Shown piece after piece: positions 8,685 through 16,963 of a stretch of DNA of 64,000 nt. A program made the position numbers and the translations under genes. Source of the DNA: Nitrospira sp. CG24A (GTDB taxonomy: Bacteria; Nitrospirota; Nitrospiria; Nitrospirales; Nitrospiraceae); assembly GCA_002869925.2 (NCBI GenBank), contig NEWT02000035.1, positions 188,177-252,176 of the forward strand, written 5' to 3'. The first letter of the stretch is position 1. Each line of letters opens with the position of its first letter. The notes beneath the pieces were generated by a model, which saw only the letters and a list, made by a program, of their open reading frames with translations, ran no database searches and had not been told where the DNA came from.

Positions 8685-9429
8685 AATGCCTCCTCGCGAA
8701 CAATGTGCCGTGTTCATAGACAAGCGGCCTATCAGGATTACGAATTCACAACACTAGGGAACGGTGCGGTTCTACATTGGGCAACATCTTCACTCGTCTG
8801 TATTGCATCCTTCGACATTGGGCAGACGTTGTCGGCACGAGAGAAAACCTAAGCCTCTTGCTCACGAAGCTTCCATTCGATGCAACAGGTGCAGCTTTCT
8901 TGCCAGACGACATGGCGCGCAATGATCTGAAAGGATCTGCCAGCGGTGAATGGCTGCACATCAAACACCAGAGCCGATTACAGCCATATGCAGTCTTCAT
9001 ACTTCGAGAGCCCTGGCACTCTTCTCAGCCTCAAAAATGAAGTTCGATCGCGAAGAGAAAAGAATCTAAAATGATTCAGGTCGTATCCAATCCGATTCAG
9101 TGCCGATGCTGGCCATCGGGAAGGGAACCGTTACTATTCACTCGCATTTGGACTAACGCAAATTTGGGTAGGGGTTGAAGCGGGAGGGATAATACGCGCG
9201 CTCTATTTCCTTGGCAACATAGCAGGCTGTCGACCAGTCTAGCAGTAGGCCTACTCGCCATCAGGTTTTCCCCTACAGCGTATAGGCGATTGCAATAGCG
9301 TCTTCGTGAAGAATGCGGGGCGGGGGGAAGTTCACCTTGCCGTCTTGACCTGTAAGATTGTCAGCTCCTGTTCGACCAACCGATACGTGCCTTTCTGCTA
9401 CCGGCCATGAATGAATAATGGGAACGACT
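8685..9429. other. Non-coding or decayed stretch, 745 bp
   Basis: I find no gene with a convincing start and composition here. A TAGCAGGCTGTCGAC half-repeat, similar to the ends of the dispersed repeat family, lies near 9219-9235. A short minus-strand reading at 9276-9400 ends EDAIAIAYTL but cannot be assigned. Confidence 0.5.
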
Positions 9430-9791
9430 ATGAAAGCTGTCGCCGCCACTCCGGGACAAGCCAACTCTGTCCATGAAATTCCTAATGGTCGAGGTGTGTG
9501 GGTACTGGCACGTGTGGCAGGAGGCGATCGGGAACATTCCATCCCGGCGAACACAATTAACCTGGATGTTGTGCTCGGAAATAAACTGGTCGTCGGGACC
9601 GTCAATGCCAATCGTGAATACTTCGAGGCCGGCGTCTACGATTGGCGCGAGCCGAGCTGGAAATTCCAGGCTGGTTCCCGAAGTTGCTGACGTATCCCGT
9701 GACAGGGCTGAGAAATTATCAAGAGATGACGCAGATACTGACGACGGAACGAAGCGCGATTAAGGTGTATGTGAAGGTCGTGCATGACTAA
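9430..9791 (+). pseudogene. Glucose-dehydrogenase-like pseudogene
   Basis: The reading MKAVAATPGQANSVHEIPN matches the N-terminus of medium-chain glucose 1-dehydrogenases. It jumps straight into a C-terminal segment (GGDREHSIPAN...LGNKLVVGTVNANREYFEAGV), so the zinc and NAD(P)-binding middle is missing. Near 9650 the frame shifts and the expected ending continues as ELEIPGWFPKLLTYPVTGLRN to IKVYVKVVHD with a stop at 9789-9791. A large internal deletion plus a frameshift make a functional product very unlikely. Confidence 0.75.
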
Positions 9792-9908
9792 CTGCGATGG
9801 TTGGGACCAGTAAATCTGGAGTGCGTCGAACGCTGTGTTGACTTAGAAGTTCGGAGGGGCCAGGCTGTGTCAGATCACTATTTCTCACAATCACATGGGA
9901 GGTCTTCG

Positions 9909-10193
9909 ATGAAAAAGATCATGTTGTCGGCCATCGCAGTCATGTGTCTGGTCGGGTTCAGCTCGCTTTCCTTTGCTGCAGATATGGGGAAAATGAAGGA
10001 TGAGATGAAGGGTGAGATGAAGGAAATGAAGGGCGACATGAAAGGTGAGATGAAGGGCGACAAGAAGGGCGAGATGAAGGAAAAGATGGGGGACATGAAG
10101 GATGACATGAAGGGCAAGATGGGTGAAATGAAGGAAAAGATGGGCGAGATGAAAGGTGAGATGAAGGGCAAGATGGGAGAAATGGGTAAGTAA
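9909..10193 (+). CDS. Met/Lys-repeat secreted protein
   Basis: A 94-residue protein with a Sec signal peptide (MKKIMLSAIAVMCLVGFSSLSFAA). The mature part is almost entirely MKGEMK, MKDDMKGKMGEMK and similar units with Met every 3-4 residues, forming a charged amphipathic helix. The ATG at 9909 follows a GGAGGT-like site. No family is recognised; Met-rich periplasmic proteins can bind copper or silver, but this is only a suggestion. A clear terminator follows. Confidence 0.75.
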   Translation: MKKIMLSAIAVMCLVGFSSLSFAADMGKMKDEMKGEMKEMKGDMKGEMKGDKKGEMKEKMGDMKDDMKGKMGEMKEKMGEMKGEMKGKMGEMGK

Positions 10194-10221
10194 GGCGACC
10201 ACCTCAACGGACTTTCCCCTC

Positions 10222-10266
10222 ACGGCCTGCGCTCGGTATATCCGACCGCAGGCCGTCCTGTTTCTC
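10222..10266 (+). terminator. Rho-independent terminator
   Basis: A perfect 10-bp stem ACGGCCTGCG / CGCAGGCCGT (10222-10231 with 10247-10256) is followed by CCTGTTTCTC. It ends the transcript of the Met/Lys-repeat gene. Confidence 0.75.
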
Positions 10267-10363
10267 GTTGAGTACAGCAGCCTGCTAACGACAGCCTGTA
10301 AGATTCGAGGCCGGGCGACGACCAACCAATAGGCAGGTCATTACAGCTAGAGGAGACAGGATC

Positions 10364-11332
10364 ATGGCCTCACTCATTTATGAAGGAACTGGAACCAGTG
10401 AAGGCAGAGAGGACGAACAAGTCTCGGAACTCGCGATGAAGACTGAACCTTCTCCACTTGAAGAATCCGCGGCTCTCGATGATCTTGTTGCGCGCCAGAG
10501 TGACGTTCCAGCTTCACGGCCTACTTCAACCCCGGCGACCGAGAAGGTCTACCGTCATCGACTACCGGTACGAATCAGCCATTGGCTCAACGTTCCCATT
10601 CTCATCATTCTGATTATGAGCGGACTTCAAATATTCAACGCGCATCCAGCCCTCTATTGGGATGACCGTTCCGATCGGGAGCACCCGTTCCTCTCGATGC
10701 GTCCCATGAAGACTGAGAGCGGTGAGATGCGCGGCATCACAACTATTCTGGGCCATCAGTTCGATACAACCGGAATACTTGGCTATTCGGATGGCAAGCG
10801 CCGTGCCTTTCCTGCTTGGGCGACCATTCCGAGCGCCAAGGTTCTGGCGATGGGGCGGCAGTGGCACCTATTCTTTGCCTGGCTTCTCGTCATCAATGGG
10901 CTGGTTTTCACGGCTTATGCATTGATCAGCCGGCATGCTACGCGTGACCTCGCTCCAACCGGCAAAGACCTGCGTGGCATCGGCAAGGCCGTCAAAGACC
11001 ACATTGCACTCCGACATCCCCAGGGTGAGGAGGCCAAGCGATACAACGTGCTGCAGAAGCTCGCCTACGTCGTGATTCTGTTTGTGGTGGCGCCGCTGAT
11101 CGTCTTGACGGGCCTTACGATGTCGCCGACGATCGATACGGCCTTCCCCTGGCTGCTCACGATCTTTGGTGGGCGGCAGGCGGCGCGGACGATTCACTTT
11201 ATCGCCTGTTTTGCCTTCGTCGGATTCATCGTAGTTCATGTGGTGGAAGTGATCCTGACTGGATTCTTTAACAACATCCGCTCGATGGTAACAGGGTGGT
11301 TTGTCGTCAAGCATGAAGGAGCAGGACGTTGA
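10364..11332 (+). CDS. Cytochrome b (b561-like) membrane subunit
   Basis: A 322-residue integral membrane protein of the di-haem cytochrome b/b561 type that passes electrons between quinones and a periplasmic partner. After a ~60-residue charged N-terminal extension comes YRHRLPVRISHWLNVPILIILIMSGL (first helix with a haem-ligand His), a long periplasmic insert, then helices with further His at RQWHLFFAW and TIHFIACFAFVGFIVVHVVEV. The molybdopterin oxidoreductase gene 254 nt downstream is its likely partner. Its TGA stop lies inside a dispersed repeat that starts at 11321. Confidence 0.85.
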   Translation: MASLIYEGTGTSEGREDEQVSELAMKTEPSPLEESAALDDLVARQSDVPASRPTSTPATEKVYRHRLPVRISHWLNVPILIILIMSGLQIFNAHPALYWDDRSDREHPFLSMRPMKTESGEMRGITTILGHQFDTTGILGYSDGKRRAFPAWATIPSAKVLAMGRQWHLFFAWLLVINGLVFTAYALISRHATRDLAPTGKDLRGIGKAVKDHIALRHPQGEEAKRYNVLQKLAYVVILFVVAPLIVLTGLTMSPTIDTAFPWLLTIFGGRQAARTIHFIACFAFVGFIVVHVVEVILTGFFNNIRSMVTGWFVVKHEGAGR

Positions 11333-11531
11333 AAGAAGCCGCCAGCGTCGTTCCCGCATCATTCAGACCCTCAACGTACCGATTGAGATTCTCGGAGGCT
11401 GAAGTGCTGGAGGGGTTTATCCGTTCGCCAGGATCCATTGTACGGGCGAACGGCCCCACGAAGTGCGGTGGGTACCTCCTCCGATCTTCACTCGCTGCGG
11501 CCTTGCTGGACGACTCCTTTGAACGTTCTGC
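11321..11531 (+). repeat. Dispersed palindromic repeat, long form (copy 1)
   Basis: The copy starts GCAGGACGTTGAAAGAAG and ends with GGCCTTGCTGGACGACTCC...GAACGTTCTGC, the degenerate terminal inverted repeats of the family. The core has its own inverted repeat CCGTTCGC / GCGAACGG (11421-11428 with 11446-11453). The stop codon of the cytochrome b gene (TGA, 11330-11332) lies within its left end. Confidence 0.85.
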
Positions 11532-11586
11532 GGGAGAGACTTCTGGCATTAGCTCCGGCATCGCATTGACACATTGAGGAGGCATC

Positions 11587-12363
11587 ATGATTCCACATGA
11601 ACGAGCGATGGAACGAAGACAGTTTCTGAAAGGGACGTTAGGCGCCGCAAGTCTCGTGGCCCTCGCCGGCTGCGACAACTTGTCGCAGAGCAGTTGGTTT
11701 CCTTCGATTTTGAACAAGGCGGAGAAGTTGACTGAACGAGTGCAACGGGCGGTGACGCCTCCGAACGCGCTCGCCAAAGAATATGGGGAGGCCGACATCT
11801 CGAAGGTGTTTCCAGCGAACGGGAATACCGATCCGGGAACAGAAGAGTATGGCGAGCACGTGGCGAAGAATTTTTCCGAATGGACGGTGGAAGTCGTCGG
11901 CTTAGTTCAAATCCCGATGAGTTGGTCGCTCGCGGCAATGAAAGAATTGCCGTCGCGGACACAAATCACCCGGCATGACTGTGTCGAAGGCTGGAGCGCC
12001 ATCGGCAAGTGGACCGGCGTCCCGCTCGGCGATCTCCTGCGTCAGGTTCAACCGTTGCCGAATGCCAAGTTCGCGGTCTTTCATTGCGCCGATGTAGACG
12101 AAGACGGGATACCGTACTACGAGAGCATGGCTCTGGCCGATTGTTATCATCCACAAACGATTCTGGCGTACGAATTAAACGACACTCCGCTGGACATCCC
12201 CCATGGCGCGCCGATTCGACTCCGCTTTGAACGCCAACTCGGGTACAAGCAGGCTAAGTATGTGACGATGGTCGAATTGGTGGAGACGCTGTCCGGCACC
12301 GCCGGCGGAAAGGGCGGGTATTGGGAAGATGATCAGGGATATGAATGGTACGCGGGTATATAG
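11587..12363 (+). CDS. Tat-exported molybdopterin oxidoreductase (sulfite-oxidase fold)
   Basis: A 258-residue protein of the sulfite oxidase/MsrP superfamily. It has a Tat signal with a twin Arg (MERRQFLKGTLGAASLVALAGC, a possible lipobox) and the conserved cofactor cysteine in ITRHDCVEGWSAIGKW. Later segments DIPHGAPIRLRFERQLGYKQAKYV fit the family. The ATG at 11587 has a GAGGAGG site 5 nt upstream; the ATG at 11608 is a possible alternative. Substrate is unknown. The cytochrome b gene upstream would connect it to the quinone pool. Confidence 0.88.
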   Translation: MIPHERAMERRQFLKGTLGAASLVALAGCDNLSQSSWFPSILNKAEKLTERVQRAVTPPNALAKEYGEADISKVFPANGNTDPGTEEYGEHVAKNFSEWTVEVVGLVQIPMSWSLAAMKELPSRTQITRHDCVEGWSAIGKWTGVPLGDLLRQVQPLPNAKFAVFHCADVDEDGIPYYESMALADCYHPQTILAYELNDTPLDIPHGAPIRLRFERQLGYKQAKYVTMVELVETLSGTAGGKGGYWEDDQGYEWYAGI

Positions 12364-12380
12364 CAGGGCGCTGAACAAGT
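12361..12380 (+). repeat. Degenerate left end of the dispersed repeat
   Basis: TAGCAGGGCGCTGAACAAG starts exactly at the TAG stop codon of the molybdopterin gene. It resembles the left terminus TAGCAGGATGCTGAAAAAG, but no right end follows. Confidence 0.5.
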
Positions 12381-12832
12381 CATTCTTCTCGCCAATCCAA
12401 CCCCGGCGGCTACCTCACCCTCCTGCCCTGAGGCCACCACGACAGCCTCTTTGCCCAGGGACGCGGCTGTTCTCGTGAATCGTTTAGACCATCAACAGGG
12501 CACCCTCCTCACTCACTCGCGGTAGAGATAGACGTGGTGTCTCTTTTGAGTATCCTGCCACAATAGCTTTTCTGCAGCCTGCCAGCTCTGAGATCGGTTG
12601 AATCATCGGCATCAGGTCCTCTTTGCAAGCACGATAGATGATAGTGGCAGGATGTTGCGAGTTGCGGTATTGTTGCGACCTTATGGCCAGGTAAAGGCCA
12701 CGCGTCGTGGCGCACGAAGTATGAGTGCAACAAGAGGTTTTCCTCTCGCCTTGAGAAGGCTGCGGAAGTATGCCACTTAGCAGAATGGTATTGCGATACT
12801 CCGTCCGTGTGCCACAACAGAAGAATGCTCCC
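12381..12832. other. Stretch without a supported gene
   Basis: Only short overlapping readings on both strands are present, without ribosome-binding sites or recognisable protein text. I see no RNA motif here. Confidence 0.5.
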
Positions 12833-13047
12833 GCAGGATGCTCAAAAAGGCTGTTCAGCAAGGCCGCAGGCGAGTCGAAACCGGAGGCGTAGTATTTCTC
12901 ACCCGCCCGCCCCAAGCTGCCAAGACAGCTTGTTCTCCAGGTGGGCTACGTTGAGGATTTCGATGAGACGAGAACGATGCCTGGGAAGAGGCGCGTCTCG
13001 GCGGGCCTGGGTTGGGCGGGTGAGAAGGCGGTTTTTCAGTATCCTGC
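12833..13047 (-). repeat. Dispersed palindromic repeat, long form (copy 2, inverted)
   Basis: It begins GCAGGATGCTCAAAAAGGC and ends GGTTTTTCAGTATCCTGC, so it lies in reverse orientation to the other copies. Its core differs from copies 1 and 3 but again carries an inverted repeat: CTCACCCGCCC (12898-12908) with GGGCGGGTGAG (13014-13024). It ends 12 nt before hisH. Confidence 0.85.
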
Positions 13048-13059
13048 TAGGAAGGGGTT

Positions 13060-13668
13060 ATGATCGCGATTATCGACTACGGCATGGGCAATCTTCGCAG
13101 TGTTTCCAAAGCCTTTGAGGCAGTGGGGCATCAGGCGGTGGTCACACGGGATTCGCACGTGATCGGCAATGCGAGCCATGTGGTACTGCCTGGGGTGGGA
13201 GCCTTTGGCGATTGCATGGCCAACGTTGAGCGCTATGGGCTGGAGGAACCGATTCGTACCGCGATTCAATCGGGAAAACCATTTCTGGGAATCTGTTTAG
13301 GGCTCCAATTGTTGTTTGAGGAAAGTGAGGAGTTTGGCACGCACAAGGGGCTGGGCATCATTTCGGGCAGGGTCAGACGGTTTGAGATCGATCCAACGCT
13401 AAAAGTTCCTCACATGGGATGGAATCAGGTCGCTCTTCAGCGGGCCTGTCCCTTGTTCGAGGGGATTGCGGATGGCGACCATTGGTATTTTGTGCATTCG
13501 TATTATGTTGAGCCGGTCGACCGAAAGATTGTCGCGACGACAACCACATATGGATTTCCGTTTGTGTCGAGTATCTGGCGGGATAATGTCTTGGCTTGTC
13601 AGTTCCATCCTGAAAAGAGCCAGGCCGTGGGGTTGCGGTTGATCAAAAACTTTGGATCCTGGAAATGA
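13060..13668 (+). CDS. hisH: Imidazole glycerol phosphate synthase, glutaminase subunit
   Basis: HisH hydrolyses glutamine and channels ammonia to HisF. The 202-residue protein has the class-I amidotransferase nucleophile loop FLGICLGLQLLFE with the catalytic Cys and the His-Glu pair in CQFHPEKSQ near the C-terminus. It restarts the his operon after the 6.8-kb interruption; its ATG lies 12 nt after an inverted repeat copy. A lipoprotein gene overlaps its stop by ATGA. Confidence 0.96.
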   Translation: MIAIIDYGMGNLRSVSKAFEAVGHQAVVTRDSHVIGNASHVVLPGVGAFGDCMANVERYGLEEPIRTAIQSGKPFLGICLGLQLLFEESEEFGTHKGLGIISGRVRRFEIDPTLKVPHMGWNQVALQRACPLFEGIADGDHWYFVHSYYVEPVDRKIVATTTTYGFPFVSSIWRDNVLACQFHPEKSQAVGLRLIKNFGSWK

Positions 13669-14405
13669 GCACCATGAGCAATACGAAACGGTCGATAGCC
13701 TTGGTGGGAATAGCGCTGCTGATGGTTGCCGGCTGCAGCGGATCAAAAGTGACCACGAAAGCATCTGCGGAATTATCGCGCTATCAGATTCGTACCATCG
13801 CATTGGTCCCGTTCACAACACTCGCGACGCCACAAGTCAGGGATGTCGCCGATCAGCATTTCTCGGTGCCGCCGGAGGTTCGCAGGTCCGATATGGCGAT
13901 GGCGGTGCCACCGACTATCGAACAACCGCTCAGGCAAACAGTCATCGTGCCGGCTGGAGCTGGGGAAATCATCACTCAGCTGCTGTGGAGTCGCTTGAAG
14001 GTAAGGCAGGGTATGACTGTGCTCTCGCCGGGGGAGGCGACTAGAGCGCTGACGTCTCAAGCGGCGTCGCAACCTTCAGCCGGTCAATCACAGGCGGTGA
14101 CGGTGGCGAAACAGCTCAAGGCGGATGCCTCGCTGATCGGACAAGTGCGGGTGTATCAGGAACGAGTCGGTGGTCGTTTTGGCGCCAGCCCACCGGCGAC
14201 GGTGGGGTTTGAGGCCAAGGTGGTCGCGGCTGATGGACAAGTTCTTTGGGAAGGGAATTACTACGAAAAGCAGCGGCCGATGACGGAAGACTTGATGGGA
14301 TTCATTCAGCGGCGTGGGGTATTTGTGACAGCGGAAGAGCTGGCGGCGTATGGAGTCGAGCACATGCTCAACGAGTTTCCGTTTGGAACGGTAGTGGAAC
14401 ACTAA
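13665..14405 (+). CDS. Lipoprotein of unknown function in the his operon
   Basis: A 246-residue protein with a lipoprotein signal (SIALVGIALLMVAGCSGSK). The mature part contains YQIRTIALVPFTTLATPQ and a VAKQLKADASLIGQVRVYQER segment, resembling periplasmic or outer-membrane proteins with a GNA1162/CsgG-like fold that build names from IAVLPF-type strands; this is tentative. It overlaps hisH by ATGA and precedes hisA by 18 nt, so it is transcribed with the his genes although no role in histidine synthesis is evident. Confidence 0.85.
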   Translation: MSTMSNTKRSIALVGIALLMVAGCSGSKVTTKASAELSRYQIRTIALVPFTTLATPQVRDVADQHFSVPPEVRRSDMAMAVPPTIEQPLRQTVIVPAGAGEIITQLLWSRLKVRQGMTVLSPGEATRALTSQAASQPSAGQSQAVTVAKQLKADASLIGQVRVYQERVGGRFGASPPATVGFEAKVVAADGQVLWEGNYYEKQRPMTEDLMGFIQRRGVFVTAEELAAYGVEHMLNEFPFGTVVEH

Positions 14406-14423
14406 GAGGAAGCGGTTCTGTGT

Positions 14424-15149
14424 ATGCTCGTTATTCCTGCAATTGACCTGAAAGATGGCCGCTGTGTGCGGTTACGTCAGGGCGACATGGCGGCTGAAAC
14501 GGTCTATTCTCACGACGTGCCGGCTGTCGCGACGCAATGGCAACAGGGCGGTGCGACGCTGATCCATGTGGTGGATCTCAATGGAGCTGTGGAGGGAGAG
14601 CCGCGCAATCTTCCTCAAATTGAAACGATCATTCGCACCGTGAGCGTAAAGGTGCAGGTCGGGGGTGGGATTCGCTCGATTGAGACGGTGCGTCGCTATC
14701 TTGGGGCAGGTGTGGCCAGGGTAGTGCTCGGTACTGCGGCATTGACCGATCGGTCTTTTTTGGAGAAGGCCTGCCGGGAGTTTCCTCGTCAGATTCTGTT
14801 GGGGCTGGATGCGCGTGATGGGAAGGTGGCGGTCAAGGGGTGGACATCGGTATCGGAGACAAAGGCGACAGATCTGCTCAAGGAATTAACAGACTATTCT
14901 CTGGGCGCCGTGATTTATACCGACATTGCCCGCGATGGTATGTTGGGCGGGCCGAATCTGGCGGCGTTGCGGGAAGTGGTGGAGTTGTCGTCCTTTCCCG
15001 TGATCGCTTCCGGCGGCATTTCCCGTATCGAGGATCTGCAGGCCGTGCAGGCGCTTGGCCCACGCGTTGAAGGCGCAATTGTGGGGAAGGCGTTGTACGA
15101 CGGGAAATTAAATTATTCGGCGGCTGTCGCAGCCATCCGTGAGGCATGA
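14424..15149 (+). CDS. hisA: ProFAR isomerase
   Basis: HisA isomerises the aminoaldose ProFAR to the aminoketose PRFAR. The 241-residue (beta/alpha)8 protein shows the half-barrel phosphate-binding motifs VQVGGGIRS and VIASGGISR and begins [21 protein letters not shown], with the catalytic Asp in AIDLKDG and a second acidic residue in IYTDIARDG. It lies between the lipoprotein gene and hisF. Confidence 0.96.
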   Translation: MLVIPAIDLKDGRCVRLRQGDMAAETVYSHDVPAVATQWQQGGATLIHVVDLNGAVEGEPRNLPQIETIIRTVSVKVQVGGGIRSIETVRRYLGAGVARVVLGTAALTDRSFLEKACREFPRQILLGLDARDGKVAVKGWTSVSETKATDLLKELTDYSLGAVIYTDIARDGMLGGPNLAALREVVELSSFPVIASGGISRIEDLQAVQALGPRVEGAIVGKALYDGKLNYSAAVAAIREA

Positions 15150-15164
15150 TGAATTCTTTTCTCA

Positions 15165-15207
15165 CATGGTCGTTTCACCTTTCACCGTTCACTTTTCACG
15201 GCCTCCC
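15165..15207 (+). repeat. TTTCAC/GTTCAC-rich tract before hisF
   Basis: The hisA-hisF spacer contains successive units of the form TTTCAC, TTTCAC, GTTCAC and TTTTCAC. A similar tract (TTTCACGTCTCACC) occurs at 7256-7269 in the accessory region. The meaning is unknown. Confidence 0.45.
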
Positions 15208-15969
15208 ATGTTGACCAAACGCATTATTCCCTGCCTCGACGTCAAAGACGGTCGCGTCGTCAAAGGGGTGAGTTTTGTGAACCTGCGCGATGCGGGAGAT
15301 CCAGTCGAAGTGGCCACCGTGTACGATCGTGAAGGGGCCGATGAGCTCTGTTTCCTGGACATTACCGCCTCGCATGAGAATCGCAAGACCATCATCGATG
15401 TGGTCGAGCAGACGGCGGCGCGGGTGTTTATGCCGCTGACTGTGGGCGGCGGAGTGAGAACAATTGAAGACATTCGGGCGCTGTTGAGCGCGGGCGCGGA
15501 CAAGGTGAGTATCAATACCGCGGCGGTCCAACGGCCGGAATTTGTGAAAGAAGCGGCGGAGCGTTTCGGGACGCAATGTATCGTCGTGGCCATCGACGCC
15601 AAGCATCGTCCCGAGCCGGCAACAGGCTGGGAAGTGTTCACCCATGGCGGCCGCAAGTCCACCGGTCTCGATGTCGTCGAATGGGCCAAGACAATGGCAC
15701 GGTATGGGGCAGGCGAGATTTTGCTTACGAGCATGGATCAAGATGGGCAACAACGAGGATACGACCTTGCATTGACGGCCGCCGTGTCGGAAGCGGTGTC
15801 GATTCCGGTGATTGCGTCGGGCGGCGTGGGAAGTTTGGCGCATCTCTATGACGGATTTGTCAGAGGTAAGGCCGATGCGGTGCTCGCCGCGTCTATTTTC
15901 CATTTCCGGACTCACACGATTCAGGAGGCGAAAGCCTATCTTCGGCAGAAGGGAGTGGCGGTTCGATAA
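15208..15969 (+). CDS. hisF: Imidazole glycerol phosphate synthase, cyclase subunit
   Basis: HisF uses ammonia from HisH to turn PRFAR into imidazoleglycerol phosphate and AICAR. The 253-residue barrel starts [20 protein letters not shown]; the catalytic Asp pair is in CLDVKDG and LLTSMDQDG. The frame is open upstream, but the ATG at 15208 gives the family start. hisIE overlaps the stop by one base (TAATG). Confidence 0.97.
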   Translation: MLTKRIIPCLDVKDGRVVKGVSFVNLRDAGDPVEVATVYDREGADELCFLDITASHENRKTIIDVVEQTAARVFMPLTVGGGVRTIEDIRALLSAGADKVSINTAAVQRPEFVKEAAERFGTQCIVVAIDAKHRPEPATGWEVFTHGGRKSTGLDVVEWAKTMARYGAGEILLTSMDQDGQQRGYDLALTAAVSEAVSIPVIASGGVGSLAHLYDGFVRGKADAVLAASIFHFRTHTIQEAKAYLRQKGVAVR

Positions 15970-16622
15970 TGGATACGGGGCGATTAAAATTTGATGCGCA
16001 GGGGCTGATTCCGGCGGTCGTACAGGATTGGCGAGATGGCACCGTCCTGATGGTGGCCTTTATGAACCAGGAGGCACTGCAAAAGACCATTGAGACGAAG
16101 TCGGTGCATTTCTGGAGCCGATCGCGCCAGACGTTATGGGAAAAGGGTGAGACCTCCGGCCACAAGCTGCAACTGAAAGACCTGTTTCTCGATTGTGACG
16201 GCGATGCCCTTCTTGTGAAGGTCGAACCAGTCGGCCCGACCTGTCACACAGGAGAGCGGGCCTGCTTCTTTTCTCGTTTGGACTCGCCTGAGACGACGAC
16301 GTCCGAGTCCTGGGGGGGAATTCTCGAACGGCTTTATCAGACCATTCAAGAACGGAAGCGTCAGCCGTCGAGCGAGTCCTATACCTCCAAACTGCTGGAG
16401 GGTGGTGTCGATCGAATACTCAAAAAGGTCGTGGAAGAAGCCGGAGAGGTCGCAATCGCTGGCAAGGGTGGGAAGAAGGACGAGATTGTCTATGAAACGG
16501 CGGATTTGTTGTTCCATACCGTGGTGGCGTTGGGATACCATAACATTACGCCGCAAGAGATCTATCAGGAGCTGGCAGCCAGGTTCGGTAAATCTGGATT
16601 GAGAAAAGGACCCACCTCATGA
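15969..16622 (+). CDS. hisI: Bifunctional phosphoribosyl-AMP cyclohydrolase / phosphoribosyl-ATP pyrophosphatase
   Basis: The 217-residue protein fuses HisI and HisE, which catalyse steps 3 and 2 of histidine synthesis. The N-terminal half has the zinc-site text HFWSRSRQTLWEKGETSGH, DCDGDALLVKV and GPTCHTGERACFF. The C-terminal half (from about residue 110) has the helical HisE motif KVVEEAGEVAIAGK and ETADLLFH. It overlaps hisF by one base and hinT by ATGA. Confidence 0.96.
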   Translation: MDTGRLKFDAQGLIPAVVQDWRDGTVLMVAFMNQEALQKTIETKSVHFWSRSRQTLWEKGETSGHKLQLKDLFLDCDGDALLVKVEPVGPTCHTGERACFFSRLDSPETTTSESWGGILERLYQTIQERKRQPSSESYTSKLLEGGVDRILKKVVEEAGEVAIAGKGGKKDEIVYETADLLFHTVVALGYHNITPQEIYQELAARFGKSGLRKGPTS

Positions 16623-16963
16623 GTGAGTGCCTCTTTTGCAAGATCGTGGCGAGAACCATTCCAGCCACACTGGTCTATGAAGACGATCTGGTCGTTGCGT
16701 TCGACGATATCAATCCTCAGGCCCCGACTCATACCCTCGTCATCCCTCGGAAACATGTGGATTCGATAGCCGAATTGCACGATTCGGATGTCGGGCTACT
16801 TGGGCATTTGATGCTGGCCGGCAACAAGATTGCAAAATTGAAGAAGATTGCCGATGCCGGATACCGCTTTGTCATCAATACCGGTACACATGGGGGCCAG
16901 ACCGTGTTTCACCTGCATCTCCATGTATTGGGCGGACGACACATGGCCTGGCCTCCCGGCTAG
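16619..16963 (+). CDS. hinT: HIT-family purine nucleoside phosphoramidase
   Basis: A 114-residue histidine-triad protein with the catalytic motif HLHLHVLGGRHMAWPPG at the C-terminus and the conserved start CLFCKIVARTIPATLVYEDD. HinT proteins hydrolyse AMP-lysine-type phosphoramidates. It overlaps hisIE by ATGA and closes the his operon. Its TAG stop is the first three bases of a TAGCAGGAGGCTGAAAAAA repeat end. Confidence 0.95.
   Translation: MSECLFCKIVARTIPATLVYEDDLVVAFDDINPQAPTHTLVIPRKHVDSIAELHDSDVGLLGHLMLAGNKIAKLKKIADAGYRFVINTGTHGGQTVFHLHLHVLGGRHMAWPPG

Noticed and set aside
9273..9611. Minus-strand reading ending EDAIAIAYTL
   Set aside because: It overlaps the glucose-dehydrogenase pseudogene and has no recognisable domain.
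12484..12915. Minus-strand reading running into repeat copy 2
   Set aside because: It includes the repeat end and has no ribosome-binding site; the other frame here is equally random.
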